Shown here: piece after piece, positions 1-7,031 of the stretch | How the letters are laid out: each line of letters begins with the position of its first letter | Position numbering within the stretch: the first letter of the stretch is position 1 | Assembly (NCBI GenBank): GCA_007116755.1 | Contig: SKHU01000268.1 | Coordinates: 1-8,321 of the forward strand | DNA: 8,321 nt | Direction: 5' to 3' | Origin: Alphaproteobacteria bacterium | Lineage (GTDB): Bacteria; Pseudomonadota; Alphaproteobacteria; Micavibrionales; CSBR16-224 | Translations under genes and position numbers: made by a program | Notes under the pieces: model-generated | Told to the model about the DNA's origin: nothing | Database searches by the model: none | What the model saw: only the letters and a program-made list of their open reading frames with translations

Positions 1-1593
1 AACACCGGTTTCCTCGCCTTTTGCAAAAACCGCCATGGCGAGTTTGGCATGGCCGATCAGAACACGGGTAAACCGGTCTTTCATCTCATCTGTAACGGAG
101 CCTACGGCGACAGTGCGCGTAACATCCGTCGTGCCGCTTAAATACTGTCCGCCGGAATCGACCAGATAGACTGGTCCTGCGTTCAGCGGCTTATCGCTGT
201 CTTCCGTGACGCGGTAATGGATCACTGCGCCGTTGCTGCCTGCACCGGAAATTGTTTCAAAGCTGGGACCGCGGTAATCTTTTCCGTTTTTGCGAAAATC
301 GGCGAGCATGTTGGAGGCGCTCATCTCCGTATTGTTTTGAACCGTTTCGGGTTTGGAGAGTTCATAGAGGAACTGCGTCAATGCCAGACCGTCTTCGATA
401 TGGCAGGCCACTGCGCCTTTTTGCTCTGTCGTATTTTTCAGGGCTTTGGGCAGGCGGCAGGGCGAGAGAGCCTCGACGATTTTCTTGGCACCGCTGTCTT
501 TGAGGAGCGTTTCAACTTTTTTTGGCGTTGAGGCAGGGTCGATCATGACGGTTTTTCCGGCTTTGCCGAGCGCCTCAACGGCGGCTGTAAAATCATCACG
601 GTCGTGAATGCGCACATCCTTGCCGAGATGCTTTTCCAGAGCAGAGGAAATCTTGCGGCAATCAATGAACAGGTCAACCGTGTTGTCCGCATGGGCAACG
701 GCAAAAGACAGCGGCAGGGGCGTGCAGGGCACATCGCCGCCGCGGATGTTCAAAAGCCATGCGATATCTTCCGGCATGGTCAGTACGGCGGCGTCCGCGC
801 CGTTTTGTTGCAGCGTTGCGGCAAGATCGCGCCGTTTTTCGGCAGAGGATTTCCCTGCGTATTCCTGCGGATGCGGCACGGTAGGCGAGAGCGGTGCGGA
901 CGGGCGGCTCTGCCATGCCAGATCAACAGGGTTGTCCTTGAGCGGCACAAGTTTTCCGCCTGCTTCGGTCACGGCTTTTTCCAGACGCGCGACTTCGCTG
1001 ACGCTGTGCATCCACGGATCGAAACCGACGGTCTTCCCTTTGGCGTTTTCCGACAGCCAGACGTCCAGATGCGGGCGGCCGTCTTCGGTTTTGCCGTGAC
1101 TGTCACGGTGTTCGAAAATCTCGCCGGGCACTTCTTCCTTTGCCTGCAGCGTGTAACGTCCGTCTGTCAGAAAGACGGCGCTGTCCTCCAACACAACCGC
1201 CTGTCCGGCCGAGCCGGTGAAACCCGTGCTCCAGCTCAGGCGCTCGGCGCTTTCCGGTACGTATTCGCCGTTATATTCATCGGCGCGCGGGATGATAAAT
1301 CCGGAAACGCTTTGTTTGGCAAATTCTTCCCGAAGGGAGGCAATGCGCTCGGGGACGCTGCGCGTATCTTTTTTCAGATCGCGGCGTATTTCGTCTTTCA
1401 GGGCTTTTAGCTGTCCGGCAAGTTCCGGAGCCGGGTTTTCGGCGATCAGCGACATCCATATATCGGGATCGGCGGGATTTTCCGGTGTGGCCAGAACGGC
1501 TTTGATGATATCGCGGGTTTCCTCCGTATTATAATGACTGCGGGAGGCGGTCAGGAGTTTTTGTAAAAACGCGTCACCCTGATAGGCTGTCAT
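1..1593 (-). CDS. pepP: Xaa-Pro aminopeptidase (aminopeptidase P, M24B), C-terminus cut by window edge
   Basis: Cytoplasmic metallopeptidase expected to remove an N-terminal residue preceding proline. The reading frame is open for all 531 visible codons and runs off the left edge. Residues about 80-230 form the first creatinase-like domain (IPRADEYNGEYVPE at 101-114, TGFTGSAGQAVV at 123-134, FLTDGRYTLQA at 141-151). Residues about 245-385 form the second such domain (IAWLLNIRGGDVP at 277-289). The catalytic pita-bread fold starts near 390. Visible active-site residues are His459 (AVIHYR) and metal ligands Asp479 (LVDSGG) and Asp490 (GTTDVTRT), with the 11-residue spacing typical of the family. 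The remaining His and two Glu ligands lie outside the window. The layout matches the three-domain, eukaryotic-XPNPEP1-like branch rather than the shorter E. coli PepP. The first 80 or so residues are an extra helical segment. The start at 1593 has a GGAG nine bases upstream. The gene is divergent from icmB. Confidence 0.93.
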   Translation of the reverse strand, partial: MTAYQGDAFLQKLLTASRSHYNTEETRDIIKAVLATPENPADPDIWMSLIAENPAPELAGQLKALKDEIRRDLKKDTRSVPERIASLREEFAKQSVSGFIIPRADEYNGEYVPESAERLSWSTGFTGSAGQAVVLEDSAVFLTDGRYTLQAKEEVPGEIFEHRDSHGKTEDGRPHLDVWLSENAKGKTVGFDPWMHSVSEVARLEKAVTEAGGKLVPLKDNPVDLAWQSRPSAPLSPTVPHPQEYAGKSSAEKRRDLAATLQQNGADAAVLTMPEDIAWLLNIRGGDVPCTPLPLSFAVAHADNTVDLFIDCRKISSALEKHLGKDVRIHDRDDFTAAVEALGKAGKTVMIDPASTPKKVETLLKDSGAKKIVEALSPCRLPKALKNTTEQKGAVACHIEDGLALTQFLYELSKPETVQNNTEMSASNMLADFRKNGKDYRGPSFETISGAGSNGAVIHYRVTEDSDKPLNAGPVYLVDSGGQYLSGTTDVTRTVAVGSVTDEMKDRFTRVLIGHAKLAMAVFAKGEETGV

Positions 1594-1644
1594 AATCTAT
1601 TTCTCCGGTTAAGGATTTATAAGCTCTTTTTCGATAAGATGCAC

Positions 1645-1674
1645 AATATAACATAATTTATAAAATAACTGCAA
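1645..1674 (-). promoter_or_regulatory. Candidate promoter for pepP
   Basis: Read on the minus strand, TTGCAG (1674-1669) lies 18 bases from TATATT (1650-1645), close to a sigma-70 type consensus. Transcription would start near 1638, giving a leader of about 45 bases before the ATG at 1593. A Shine-Dalgarno GGAG (1606-1603) falls inside that leader. The region is very AT-rich, so chance matches are possible. Confidence 0.45.
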
Positions 1675-1710
1675 AAACTTTCATTTTGGCGTTCTATCTC
1701 GAAAAAAATT

Positions 1711-1719
1711 TGTTATGCT
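1711..1719 (+). promoter_or_regulatory. Possible extended -10 promoter for icmB
   Basis: TGTTATGCT fits an extended -10 pattern (TG, one base, then TATGCT) about 60 bases before the icmB start. No good -35 hexamer sits 16-18 bases upstream. A second -10-like TATATT at 1730-1735 also lacks a well spaced -35. This is the best plus-strand candidate in the 184-base divergent spacer, but it is weak. The spacer holds no other gene. Confidence 0.3.
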
Positions 1720-1777
1720 GTAAAGGCTGTATATTAAAGCGGGCGACAAACAAACAGGAACGAAAGAAAAATAAAAA

Positions 1778-4700
1778 ATGGGAATTTTCGACGGGATTTT
1801 AAAACCGATTGTCGGCGTAATGCGCCAACCGCTGGAATCTTTTATCCGTCTTGAAACGGCAGATGACGACACGACACTGGTGGCCAGCGACGGTTCGCTG
1901 ATCAGCTATTTGAAAGTGCACGGTTCCCGCCAGATTATCGGGGAAGAGGAATACAGAAATATTCTCAATGCCTGTGTCGTCAAGCTCGGTGCACGTTTTG
2001 ATCGCCCCGGCCATGCGCTCCAGATTTATTTTATGCGCAGCCCCGACCGTATTCATGAAGAGCTGCGGGGCGTGTTGCGTCCCAGCCAGATGGCCGCGCG
2101 CAATGTCGGTATGGAGATTGATGATATTTTTGACGAGCGCGGACGCCATTTGGCCAAATATCTGGCGTCGGAAGAGATTTACTTTGTTCTATGGACGCGT
2201 GCCAGCGGTCTGACAAAAACCGATATGCAGCGTGAAAAGGCTCAGGCCAAAGAACGCAAATGGGTCAAGGCGACCGCAGCGCAATATCCGCATGCGGCGA
2301 TTACCGCCCTGCGTAACCGGCACAAAAGCTATGTCGGCGGTATGGTCGTGGCGCTGTCGGAAATGGGACTTCACTCCAGTGAGTTGGAAGTACATGATGC
2401 CCTGCGTGCCGTGCGCACCAATCTTTATCAGAGCGGTCTAAATAGCCGCTGGCGGGCATGTCTTCCCGGTGACCGGATCCCTCCGCGTGCGCCGGAAAAC
2501 CGCAAAGATATGTCGGCACTTTTATGGCCGACACTTCCCAAGCAGATTACGGCGAGTTCTGCGCGGATGATCAATGACCGTGTTGTCGAATTCGGCCCCT
2601 ATCTCTGGGGCGGTGTCGATATGGTGCTGGCACCGATGGAGCCTGCTCCGTTCCCGCAACTTTTGAATCGATTATCCGAGATGCGTTTCCCGTTCCGACT
2701 GTCTTATCTGATTGAGGGCGGCGGGGCGCAGGGTATGGCCGCGCTTGGCTTTGCTGCCTCGCTACTGGCGATTACCAATGCGGATAACCATTTGATCAAG
2801 GATTCGATTGAAGGTTTGACCGAGCTTGCGCGTAGCGAACCGGTGGTGAAATTCCGCATGTCGCTTGCGACATGGGCCCCGAAGGGCGAGATGGATGTTC
2901 TCGAAGACCGTTTGTCGCTTTTGATGCAGGCAACGGAAAGTTGGGGTTATTGTCAGGTCTCGCAGATTGCCGGTGACCCGCTGGATTGTGTGATGTCTTC
3001 GGCGATGGGGATTGCCTGCGCCTCGACTGCGCCGCCTGCTATCGCGCCGCTTTATGAGGTGATGAAGCTGGTGCCGTGGCAGCGTGCCTCCAGCCCGTTT
3101 TCAGAGGGCGCGATTTTGTTCCGGACACCGGACGGGCGGATATGGCCATACCAGACCGGTACGAATGTGACGACGACCTGGTTCGATTTGATTTTTGCGC
3201 AGCCGGGTGGCGGTAAATCGGTTTTGATGAACACGCTCAATCTTGGAACCTGTCTGACGTCGGGAATCTCGAATCTGCCCTATGTGGCGGTGATTGATAT
3301 CGGCCCATCTTCTGCGGGGCTGATTTCCCTGTTCCGGGATGCGCTTCCGCCGTCGCGGCGGCATGAGGCGGTGTCTTTCCGTCTGCAGATGACGAAGGAT
3401 TACGCGATTAATCCGTTTGACACGAAGCTGGGCATGCGCGTGCCGCAGGCCTCCGAGCGTAGCTTTCTTGTCGAATTGCTGTCGCTGCTCTGTACACCGG
3501 CCGGTCATGCCGAGCCTTATGACGGTATTACGCAGCTGGCCAGTTTCGTTGTGGATGAAATGTTTCGTTTCCGTAATGACGGGGAAGGGAATGCCGAACC
3601 GCGTACTTATCTGCCGCGGGTTGATGCTGCCGTTGACCAGATTTTGATGGAGCACGATATTCAGCTTTCTCCGGGCGCGTATTGGTGGGATGTTGTGGAT
3701 ATTCTCTATGATAAAGGGCTGACATTCGAGGCCAGTCTGGCGCAGCGCAACGCATCGCCTATTCTGCCCGATGCGGTCACAGCCGCCCGACGCCCGCAGA
3801 TCCGTAACCTTTTGGAGGAAACGCAGATCGGGTCGAGTTCGGAAGGGGTTATTCACGCCTTCGAGCGGATGATTACCTCGGCCGTGCGGGAATTTCCGAT
3901 TCTGGCGACGGTCACGCGGTTCTCGCTTGCGGAAAACCGCGTCTGTGCGCTTGACCTTGCCGATGTCTGTCCGCAGGGAGATGAAACGGCAGACCGCCAG
4001 ACGGCGATCATGTACATGCTGGCGCGTCATGCGCTGGTGACGCGCTGGTGGGTGAATGAAGAAATTCTCAAAGATATTCCCGACCGCTACCGCCCCTATC
4101 ACGAAGCGCAGATGCGGGATATTTCCGAAACGCCCAAACGTTTGTGTTATGACGAGTTTCACAGAACATCGGGATCCAAATCCGTCCGCTCCCAGATCGT
4201 TCGGGACGTGCGTGAGGGTCGTAAGCGCGGCATTCAGATCATTCTTGCCTCGCAGTTGCTGGACGATTTTAGTGATGACATGGTCGATTTGGCCACGGGG
4301 GTCTGGATTCTGGGTACTGCGGTCAGTGACCGCGCCGTTGATGCCTCGCAGCAGCGTTTCGGTCTGTCGGATACGGCGCGCTGGATTATCCGCAACCGTT
4401 TGACCGGTCCGCGCTCCAGCGGTGGTCCCTGTCTGCTGGTTCTGGGTACGACGGATGGCCGTTATGAACAGCACCTGATCAATACGCTGGGGCCGATCGA
4501 GCTGTGGGCGTTTTCCACCTCGGCAGAGGATGTGGCGATGCGTAACCGTCTTTATGCCCGTCTTGGCGCGCAGCAGGCACGGCGTCTTCTGGCAGCGAAT
4601 TTCCCCGGCGGTTCGGCGCGCTCCGAAATCCGCCGCCGTGTTGCCGATTATGCCGATAAAGGCGAAACAGTGAAGGCATCGGTCAGTGCCGTCATTAATG

Positions 4701-4987
4701 AAATGGTCACGGATATGATCGATTCCGTCCAGCGTGCGATGCTGGGAGCGGACGGTGACATAGCGGATAAAAAGAAAAAAGACGGCGAGGGTACGGATGC
4801 GCCGGCGCCGGCACCAGCAAAGGAGGCAGCCAAGCCTGAAGCCGCTGCCGAAAAGGCTACTGAAAACACCGATGCAACTCCGGCCGAAGGCGGTGCGGAT
4901 CCCGGTGCGGATCTTGATGCGGTTGTACAGGGCGAAACGGGCGGCGGTGAAGACGAGGGCGGAAACAATCCGCCTCCGGGTGCGTAG
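1778..4987 (+). CDS. icmB: Type IVB (Dot/Icm) secretion system ATPase IcmB/DotO
   Basis: VirB4/TraU-type ATPase that powers a Dot/Icm or IncI-like type IVB secretion or conjugation apparatus from the cytoplasmic face of the inner membrane. I recognise it from family blocks shared with Legionella IcmB: LETADDDTTLVASDGSLIS near residue 26, WRACLPGDRIPPR near 225, ATWAPKGEMDVL near 364, and APLYEVMKLVP with FRTPDGRIWPYQTG just before the nucleotide site. Walker A is AQPGGGKS at 474-481 (Lys480, Ser481). Walker B is RLCYDEF at 788-794 (Asp792, Glu793). A downstream ILASQ (822-826) is a likely sensor or Q motif. At 1069 residues it is slightly longer than Legionella IcmB (about 1010). The excess is a low-complexity Ala/Pro/Glu/Gly tail from about residue 988. 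No transmembrane segment is evident. The ribosome site is weak: AGGAA lies 17 bases and GAAAG 11 bases upstream of the ATG. The stop is a tandem TAG-TAA. No other dot/icm gene is visible nearby. Confidence 0.93.
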   Translation: MGIFDGILKPIVGVMRQPLESFIRLETADDDTTLVASDGSLISYLKVHGSRQIIGEEEYRNILNACVVKLGARFDRPGHALQIYFMRSPDRIHEELRGVLRPSQMAARNVGMEIDDIFDERGRHLAKYLASEEIYFVLWTRASGLTKTDMQREKAQAKERKWVKATAAQYPHAAITALRNRHKSYVGGMVVALSEMGLHSSELEVHDALRAVRTNLYQSGLNSRWRACLPGDRIPPRAPENRKDMSALLWPTLPKQITASSARMINDRVVEFGPYLWGGVDMVLAPMEPAPFPQLLNRLSEMRFPFRLSYLIEGGGAQGMAALGFAASLLAITNADNHLIKDSIEGLTELARSEPVVKFRMSLATWAPKGEMDVLEDRLSLLMQATESWGYCQVSQIAGDPLDCVMSSAMGIACASTAPPAIAPLYEVMKLVPWQRASSPFSEGAILFRTPDGRIWPYQTGTNVTTTWFDLIFAQPGGGKSVLMNTLNLGTCLTSGISNLPYVAVIDIGPSSAGLISLFRDALPPSRRHEAVSFRLQMTKDYAINPFDTKLGMRVPQASERSFLVELLSLLCTPAGHAEPYDGITQLASFVVDEMFRFRNDGEGNAEPRTYLPRVDAAVDQILMEHDIQLSPGAYWWDVVDILYDKGLTFEASLAQRNASPILPDAVTAARRPQIRNLLEETQIGSSSEGVIHAFERMITSAVREFPILATVTRFSLAENRVCALDLADVCPQGDETADRQTAIMYMLARHALVTRWWVNEEILKDIPDRYRPYHEAQMRDISETPKRLCYDEFHRTSGSKSVRSQIVRDVREGRKRGIQIILASQLLDDFSDDMVDLATGVWILGTAVSDRAVDASQQRFGLSDTARWIIRNRLTGPRSSGGPCLLVLGTTDGRYEQHLINTLGPIELWAFSTSAEDVAMRNRLYARLGAQQARRLLAANFPGGSARSEIRRRVADYADKGETVKASVSAVINEMVTDMIDSVQRAMLGADGDIADKKKKDGEGTDAPAPAPAKEAAKPEAAAEKATENTDATPAEGGADPGADLDAVVQGETGGGEDEGGNNPPPGA
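4739..4984 (+). other. Low-complexity disordered tail of IcmB
   Basis: Residues about 988-1069 of IcmB lose all resemblance to a folded ATPase. They begin with a lysine cluster (DKKKKDG), continue as Ala/Pro/Lys/Glu repeats (APAPAPAKEAAKPEAAAEKA), and end in Gly/Asp/Glu stretches and NNPPPGA. A ten-base direct repeat, GGTGCGGATC at about 4892-4901 and 4904-4913, encodes a GAD-GAD duplication and suggests the tail grew by short slippage duplications. The frame stays open with normal codon use, so this is coding and not read-through after a frameshift. Confidence 0.75.
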
Positions 4988-4993
4988 TAACGG

Positions 4994-5548
4994 TTAAGCC
5001 GCGGTTATCCTGCGCGTATCTGCGTAGAAATAGGCGCATTCCGCATAAGTGACATTGCCGATTGTGACGGGTGTTCCCGTCAGCACGCATTTTCCGCCCA
5101 TTTCTTCATAAAATTTCCGCGCCGGATGATTGTCTTCCAGAACCCAGACCCCGCAGCTCTTCATGCCGTGCGCGCACAGATATTCTGCCGCTGTTTTGAA
5201 CAGGGCTTTGCCGATCCCTTTGCGTTTCGCGCTGTTTAAAAGGTAAATGGCCGAAATTTCGCCCTCGGGCTTGATGTTGCCGTCATAGGGCGTTTCCCGC
5301 CATGCGCCGCAGGCGGCAAAGCCGACCGGCTGATTTTCCCAAAACGCAATATAGTGGCGGTGCGCTTCACCTTTTTCGGATTTTTCCAGCGTTTCACGGC
5401 GGCGCGGTGTGTTTCTGTCCAGCGTAATAAAATGATCGAGGTAATCCTGCACAATCAGTCCGGTATAGGTTTCATGCCAGGCCTGCGTATGCACGGTAGC
5501 TATGGCCAGAGCATCTTCCGGTGAGGCTATGCGTATGAGCAGTGTCAT
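4994..5548 (-). CDS. GNAT-family N-acetyltransferase
   Basis: 184-residue protein of the Gcn5-related acetyltransferase fold, which transfers acetyl from acetyl-CoA to an amine on a small molecule or protein; the substrate cannot be read from the sequence. Strand beta-1 and helix 1 are at about 4-28 (IRIASPEDALAIATVHTQAW). The acetyl-CoA pyrophosphate loop is the RKGIGK signature at 109-114, preceded by GEISAIYLL (96-104). The C-terminal motif EDNHPARKFYEEMGG is at 138-152. The length is normal for a single-domain GNAT. No strong Shine-Dalgarno is seen; a purine-rich AGAAGAGATAGAAGAT precedes the ATG. The gene converges on icmB with only six bases between stop codons and diverges from nadK, so it is probably transcribed alone. 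Confidence 0.9.
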   Translation of the reverse strand: MTLLIRIASPEDALAIATVHTQAWHETYTGLIVQDYLDHFITLDRNTPRRRETLEKSEKGEAHRHYIAFWENQPVGFAACGAWRETPYDGNIKPEGEISAIYLLNSAKRKGIGKALFKTAAEYLCAHGMKSCGVWVLEDNHPARKFYEEMGGKCVLTGTPVTIGNVTYAECAYFYADTRRITAA

Positions 5549-5587
5549 ATCTTCTATCTCTTCTATATATCCAAATATCCAATCGGC

Positions 5588-5616
5588 TTGTCACGGCGCC
5601 CTGTTTCAAGCATGAT
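5588..5616 (+). promoter_or_regulatory. Candidate nadK promoter
   Basis: TTGTCA (5588-5593) and CATGAT (5611-5616) are separated by 17 bases. That places a transcript start near 5623 and a leader of about 25 bases. The -35 matches consensus at five of six positions, the -10 at four of six. The same stretch read on the minus strand offers GTGACA (5594-5589) as a possible -35 for the divergent acetyltransferase, so the two promoters may overlap. No good Shine-Dalgarno precedes the nadK ATG; the only GGAG is 20 bases upstream. Confidence 0.35.
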
Positions 5617-5648
5617 AGAATAGTGGAGCAAAAACAGAATACAAAGTC

Positions 5649-6425
5649 ATGAAGATTTTTTTACTTGCAGCAGAAAAAACAAAAAAAGCGCTGGAGGCGG
5701 CGGCAGCACTTGCCGAAACCTATAAGCCGCATATTGTGGCGGGAATGGGCGATGCCGATGTTGTCGTGGTGCTGGGCGGTGACGGCACGCTGTTGCATGC
5801 CTTGCACGAGGTGATTGCGTTGGGGCGTGATTTGCCTGTTTTCGGGCTCAACCGCGGTTCCGTCGGTTTTCTGCTGAACGAATATCGTGAGCGCGGATTA
5901 TTAAAGCGGATCGAGAAAGCGCATCGTGTGACACTGCATCCGCTCAAAGCGCGCATCAAAACCGTCAGCGGGGAAATTCGCGAGGCTTACGGTATCAATG
6001 AGGTCTCGCTGCTGCGCGAAACGCGGCAGGCGGCCAAAATCCGTATCACCGTTGATAATACCGTCCGTATGAAACAGCTGATCTGTGACGGGCTGATTGT
6101 GGCCACACCGGCGGGAAGCACGGCGTATAACCTGTCGGCGAACGGGCCGATCATTCCCTTGAACGGCAATATTCTGGCGCTGACACCGATCAGCGCCTTC
6201 CGTCCGCGGCGCTGGAGCGGCGCTCTGCTGCCCAACGGTTGCGATATTAAGCTGGATATTATCAATGCGGTCAACCGCCCTGTCAGCGCGGTGGCGGATT
6301 TCACCGAAATCCGTGACGCGGAATCCGTGCGAATCCGTGAAGACCGCAAATTATCGCTGACGCTGCTGTTTGATCCGGAGCTCAATCTGGACGAACGCAT
6401 CCTGAAAGAACAATTCATGTTTTGA
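5649..6425 (+). CDS. nadK: NAD kinase
   Basis: Cytoplasmic ATP- or polyphosphate-dependent kinase that phosphorylates NAD on the 2' hydroxyl of its adenosine ribose to make NADP. At 258 residues it is of the short type common in alphaproteobacteria. The diagnostic motif LGGDGTLLHAL spans 42-52, with GGDGT at 43-47 and catalytic Asp45. NRGSVGFL at 68-75 follows. The NAD-binding block GINEVSL is at 115-121 (Asn117, Glu118). The conserved glycine-rich block DGLIVATPAGSTAYNLSANG is at 147-166, and a late TPISAFRPRRWSG lies at 179-191. All key blocks are intact. The gene stands alone, divergent from the acetyltransferase, and is closed by a strong hairpin terminator about ten bases after its stop. 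Essential in most bacteria. Confidence 0.95.
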   Translation: MKIFLLAAEKTKKALEAAAALAETYKPHIVAGMGDADVVVVLGGDGTLLHALHEVIALGRDLPVFGLNRGSVGFLLNEYRERGLLKRIEKAHRVTLHPLKARIKTVSGEIREAYGINEVSLLRETRQAAKIRITVDNTVRMKQLICDGLIVATPAGSTAYNLSANGPIIPLNGNILALTPISAFRPRRWSGALLPNGCDIKLDIINAVNRPVSAVADFTEIRDAESVRIREDRKLSLTLLFDPELNLDERILKEQFMF

Positions 6426-6431
6426 GTTTCG

Positions 6432-6473
6432 AAAAAAAACAGGCGCAGATATAAATCCGCGCCTGTTTTTTTG
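6432..6473. terminator. Bidirectional intrinsic terminator between nadK and the hypothetical operon
   Basis: Perfect inverted repeat CAGGCGC (6440-6446) and GCGCCTG (6459-6465). It is extended inside, after one mismatch, by GAT/ATC around an ATAA loop. It is flanked by eight A on the left and seven T on the right, so it gives a GC stem followed by a U-tract on both strands. It sits 15 bases after the nadK stop and 14 bases after the stop of the converging minus-strand gene at 6487, serving both. Confidence 0.92.
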
Positions 6474-6486
6474 TTCTTAAAAAACT

Positions 6487-6972
6487 TTATTTCTGGCCGT
6501 TATAGCCTTTGGCAGCGGCCTGACCGACTTTTCTTGCGTTGGCAAGGAATTTGCCCAGCGCTTTTGTGCCTTCTTCTTTGGCGGTGCCGATATGTTTTCT
6601 GGCTTTGCCTCCGAATTCTTCCGCGGTTCCGGTCAGTTGATCGATTTTGTTCGGAGTTGTTGCCTGTCCGGTGATATCGGCGGGCGGTTTTTGGTAGTCC
6701 GTGATGTCGGGTGCCTTGTTTTGTTGTTCCGGTACTTCAACTTCGCCATGCGACGTCATAACGGTTTTTGCGCGTTTTTTTACGATATCCAGAACGCCGT
6801 TGATATTCGTCGGAATCGTGACTTGCCCGTTCTGGCCGTTGACGACCTGTTCGGCGATTTTTTCCGAGCCTTTTTTTACAACGGCCTTGCCGATTTCATC
6901 ACCTGCGCTTTGCGAGACACGGGCAACTGTCGCAATCATAACCTGTTGCAGTGCAAATTTAACCAATCCCAT
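6487..6972 (-). CDS. Hypothetical Lys/Ala/Gln-rich protein, second gene of the pair
   Basis: 161-residue protein that I do not recognise. The N-terminus MGLVKFALQQVMIATVARVS could form a short amphipathic or weakly hydrophobic helix but is not a signal peptide with a cleavage site. Residues 21-45 look helical. Residues 46-60 are Gly/Asn/Gln-rich (NGQNGQ) and may form a turn. The middle (80-110) is Pro/Gln/Thr-rich and probably disordered. The end (115-161) is a Lys/Ala/Gly helix-rich stretch with repeated GTA-K-E and GK units. No catalytic motif is seen and cysteine is absent. The start is well supported by AAGGAAGG nine bases upstream. It lies 59 bases after the upstream gene with no terminator between, so co-transcription is likely. 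Its 3' end meets the shared bidirectional terminator. Confidence 0.82.
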   Translation of the reverse strand: MGLVKFALQQVMIATVARVSQSAGDEIGKAVVKKGSEKIAEQVVNGQNGQVTIPTNINGVLDIVKKRAKTVMTSHGEVEVPEQQNKAPDITDYQKPPADITGQATTPNKIDQLTGTAEEFGGKARKHIGTAKEEGTKALGKFLANARKVGQAAAKGYNGQK

Positions 6973-7031
6973 TGTCGTTTTCCTTCCTTGTTCTTAAAAT
7001 AGTTGTAATCTGTTTGTATGTGTTGTGCCCT

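Noticed and set aside
604..1410. 268-codon plus-strand open frame
   Set aside because: It is antisense to the well-supported aminopeptidase P frame and shows no family motif; a coding-bias shadow.
3101..4474. 457-codon open frame antisense to icmB
   Set aside because: It lies wholly inside icmB, whose motifs are unambiguous. The translation has no recognisable domain and is Arg/Asn/Gln-rich as expected for a reverse-complement shadow.
4991..5015. Terminator at the icmB/acetyltransferase junction
   Set aside because: Short repeats of AACCG/CGGTT occur but do not form a stable stem with a T-tract.
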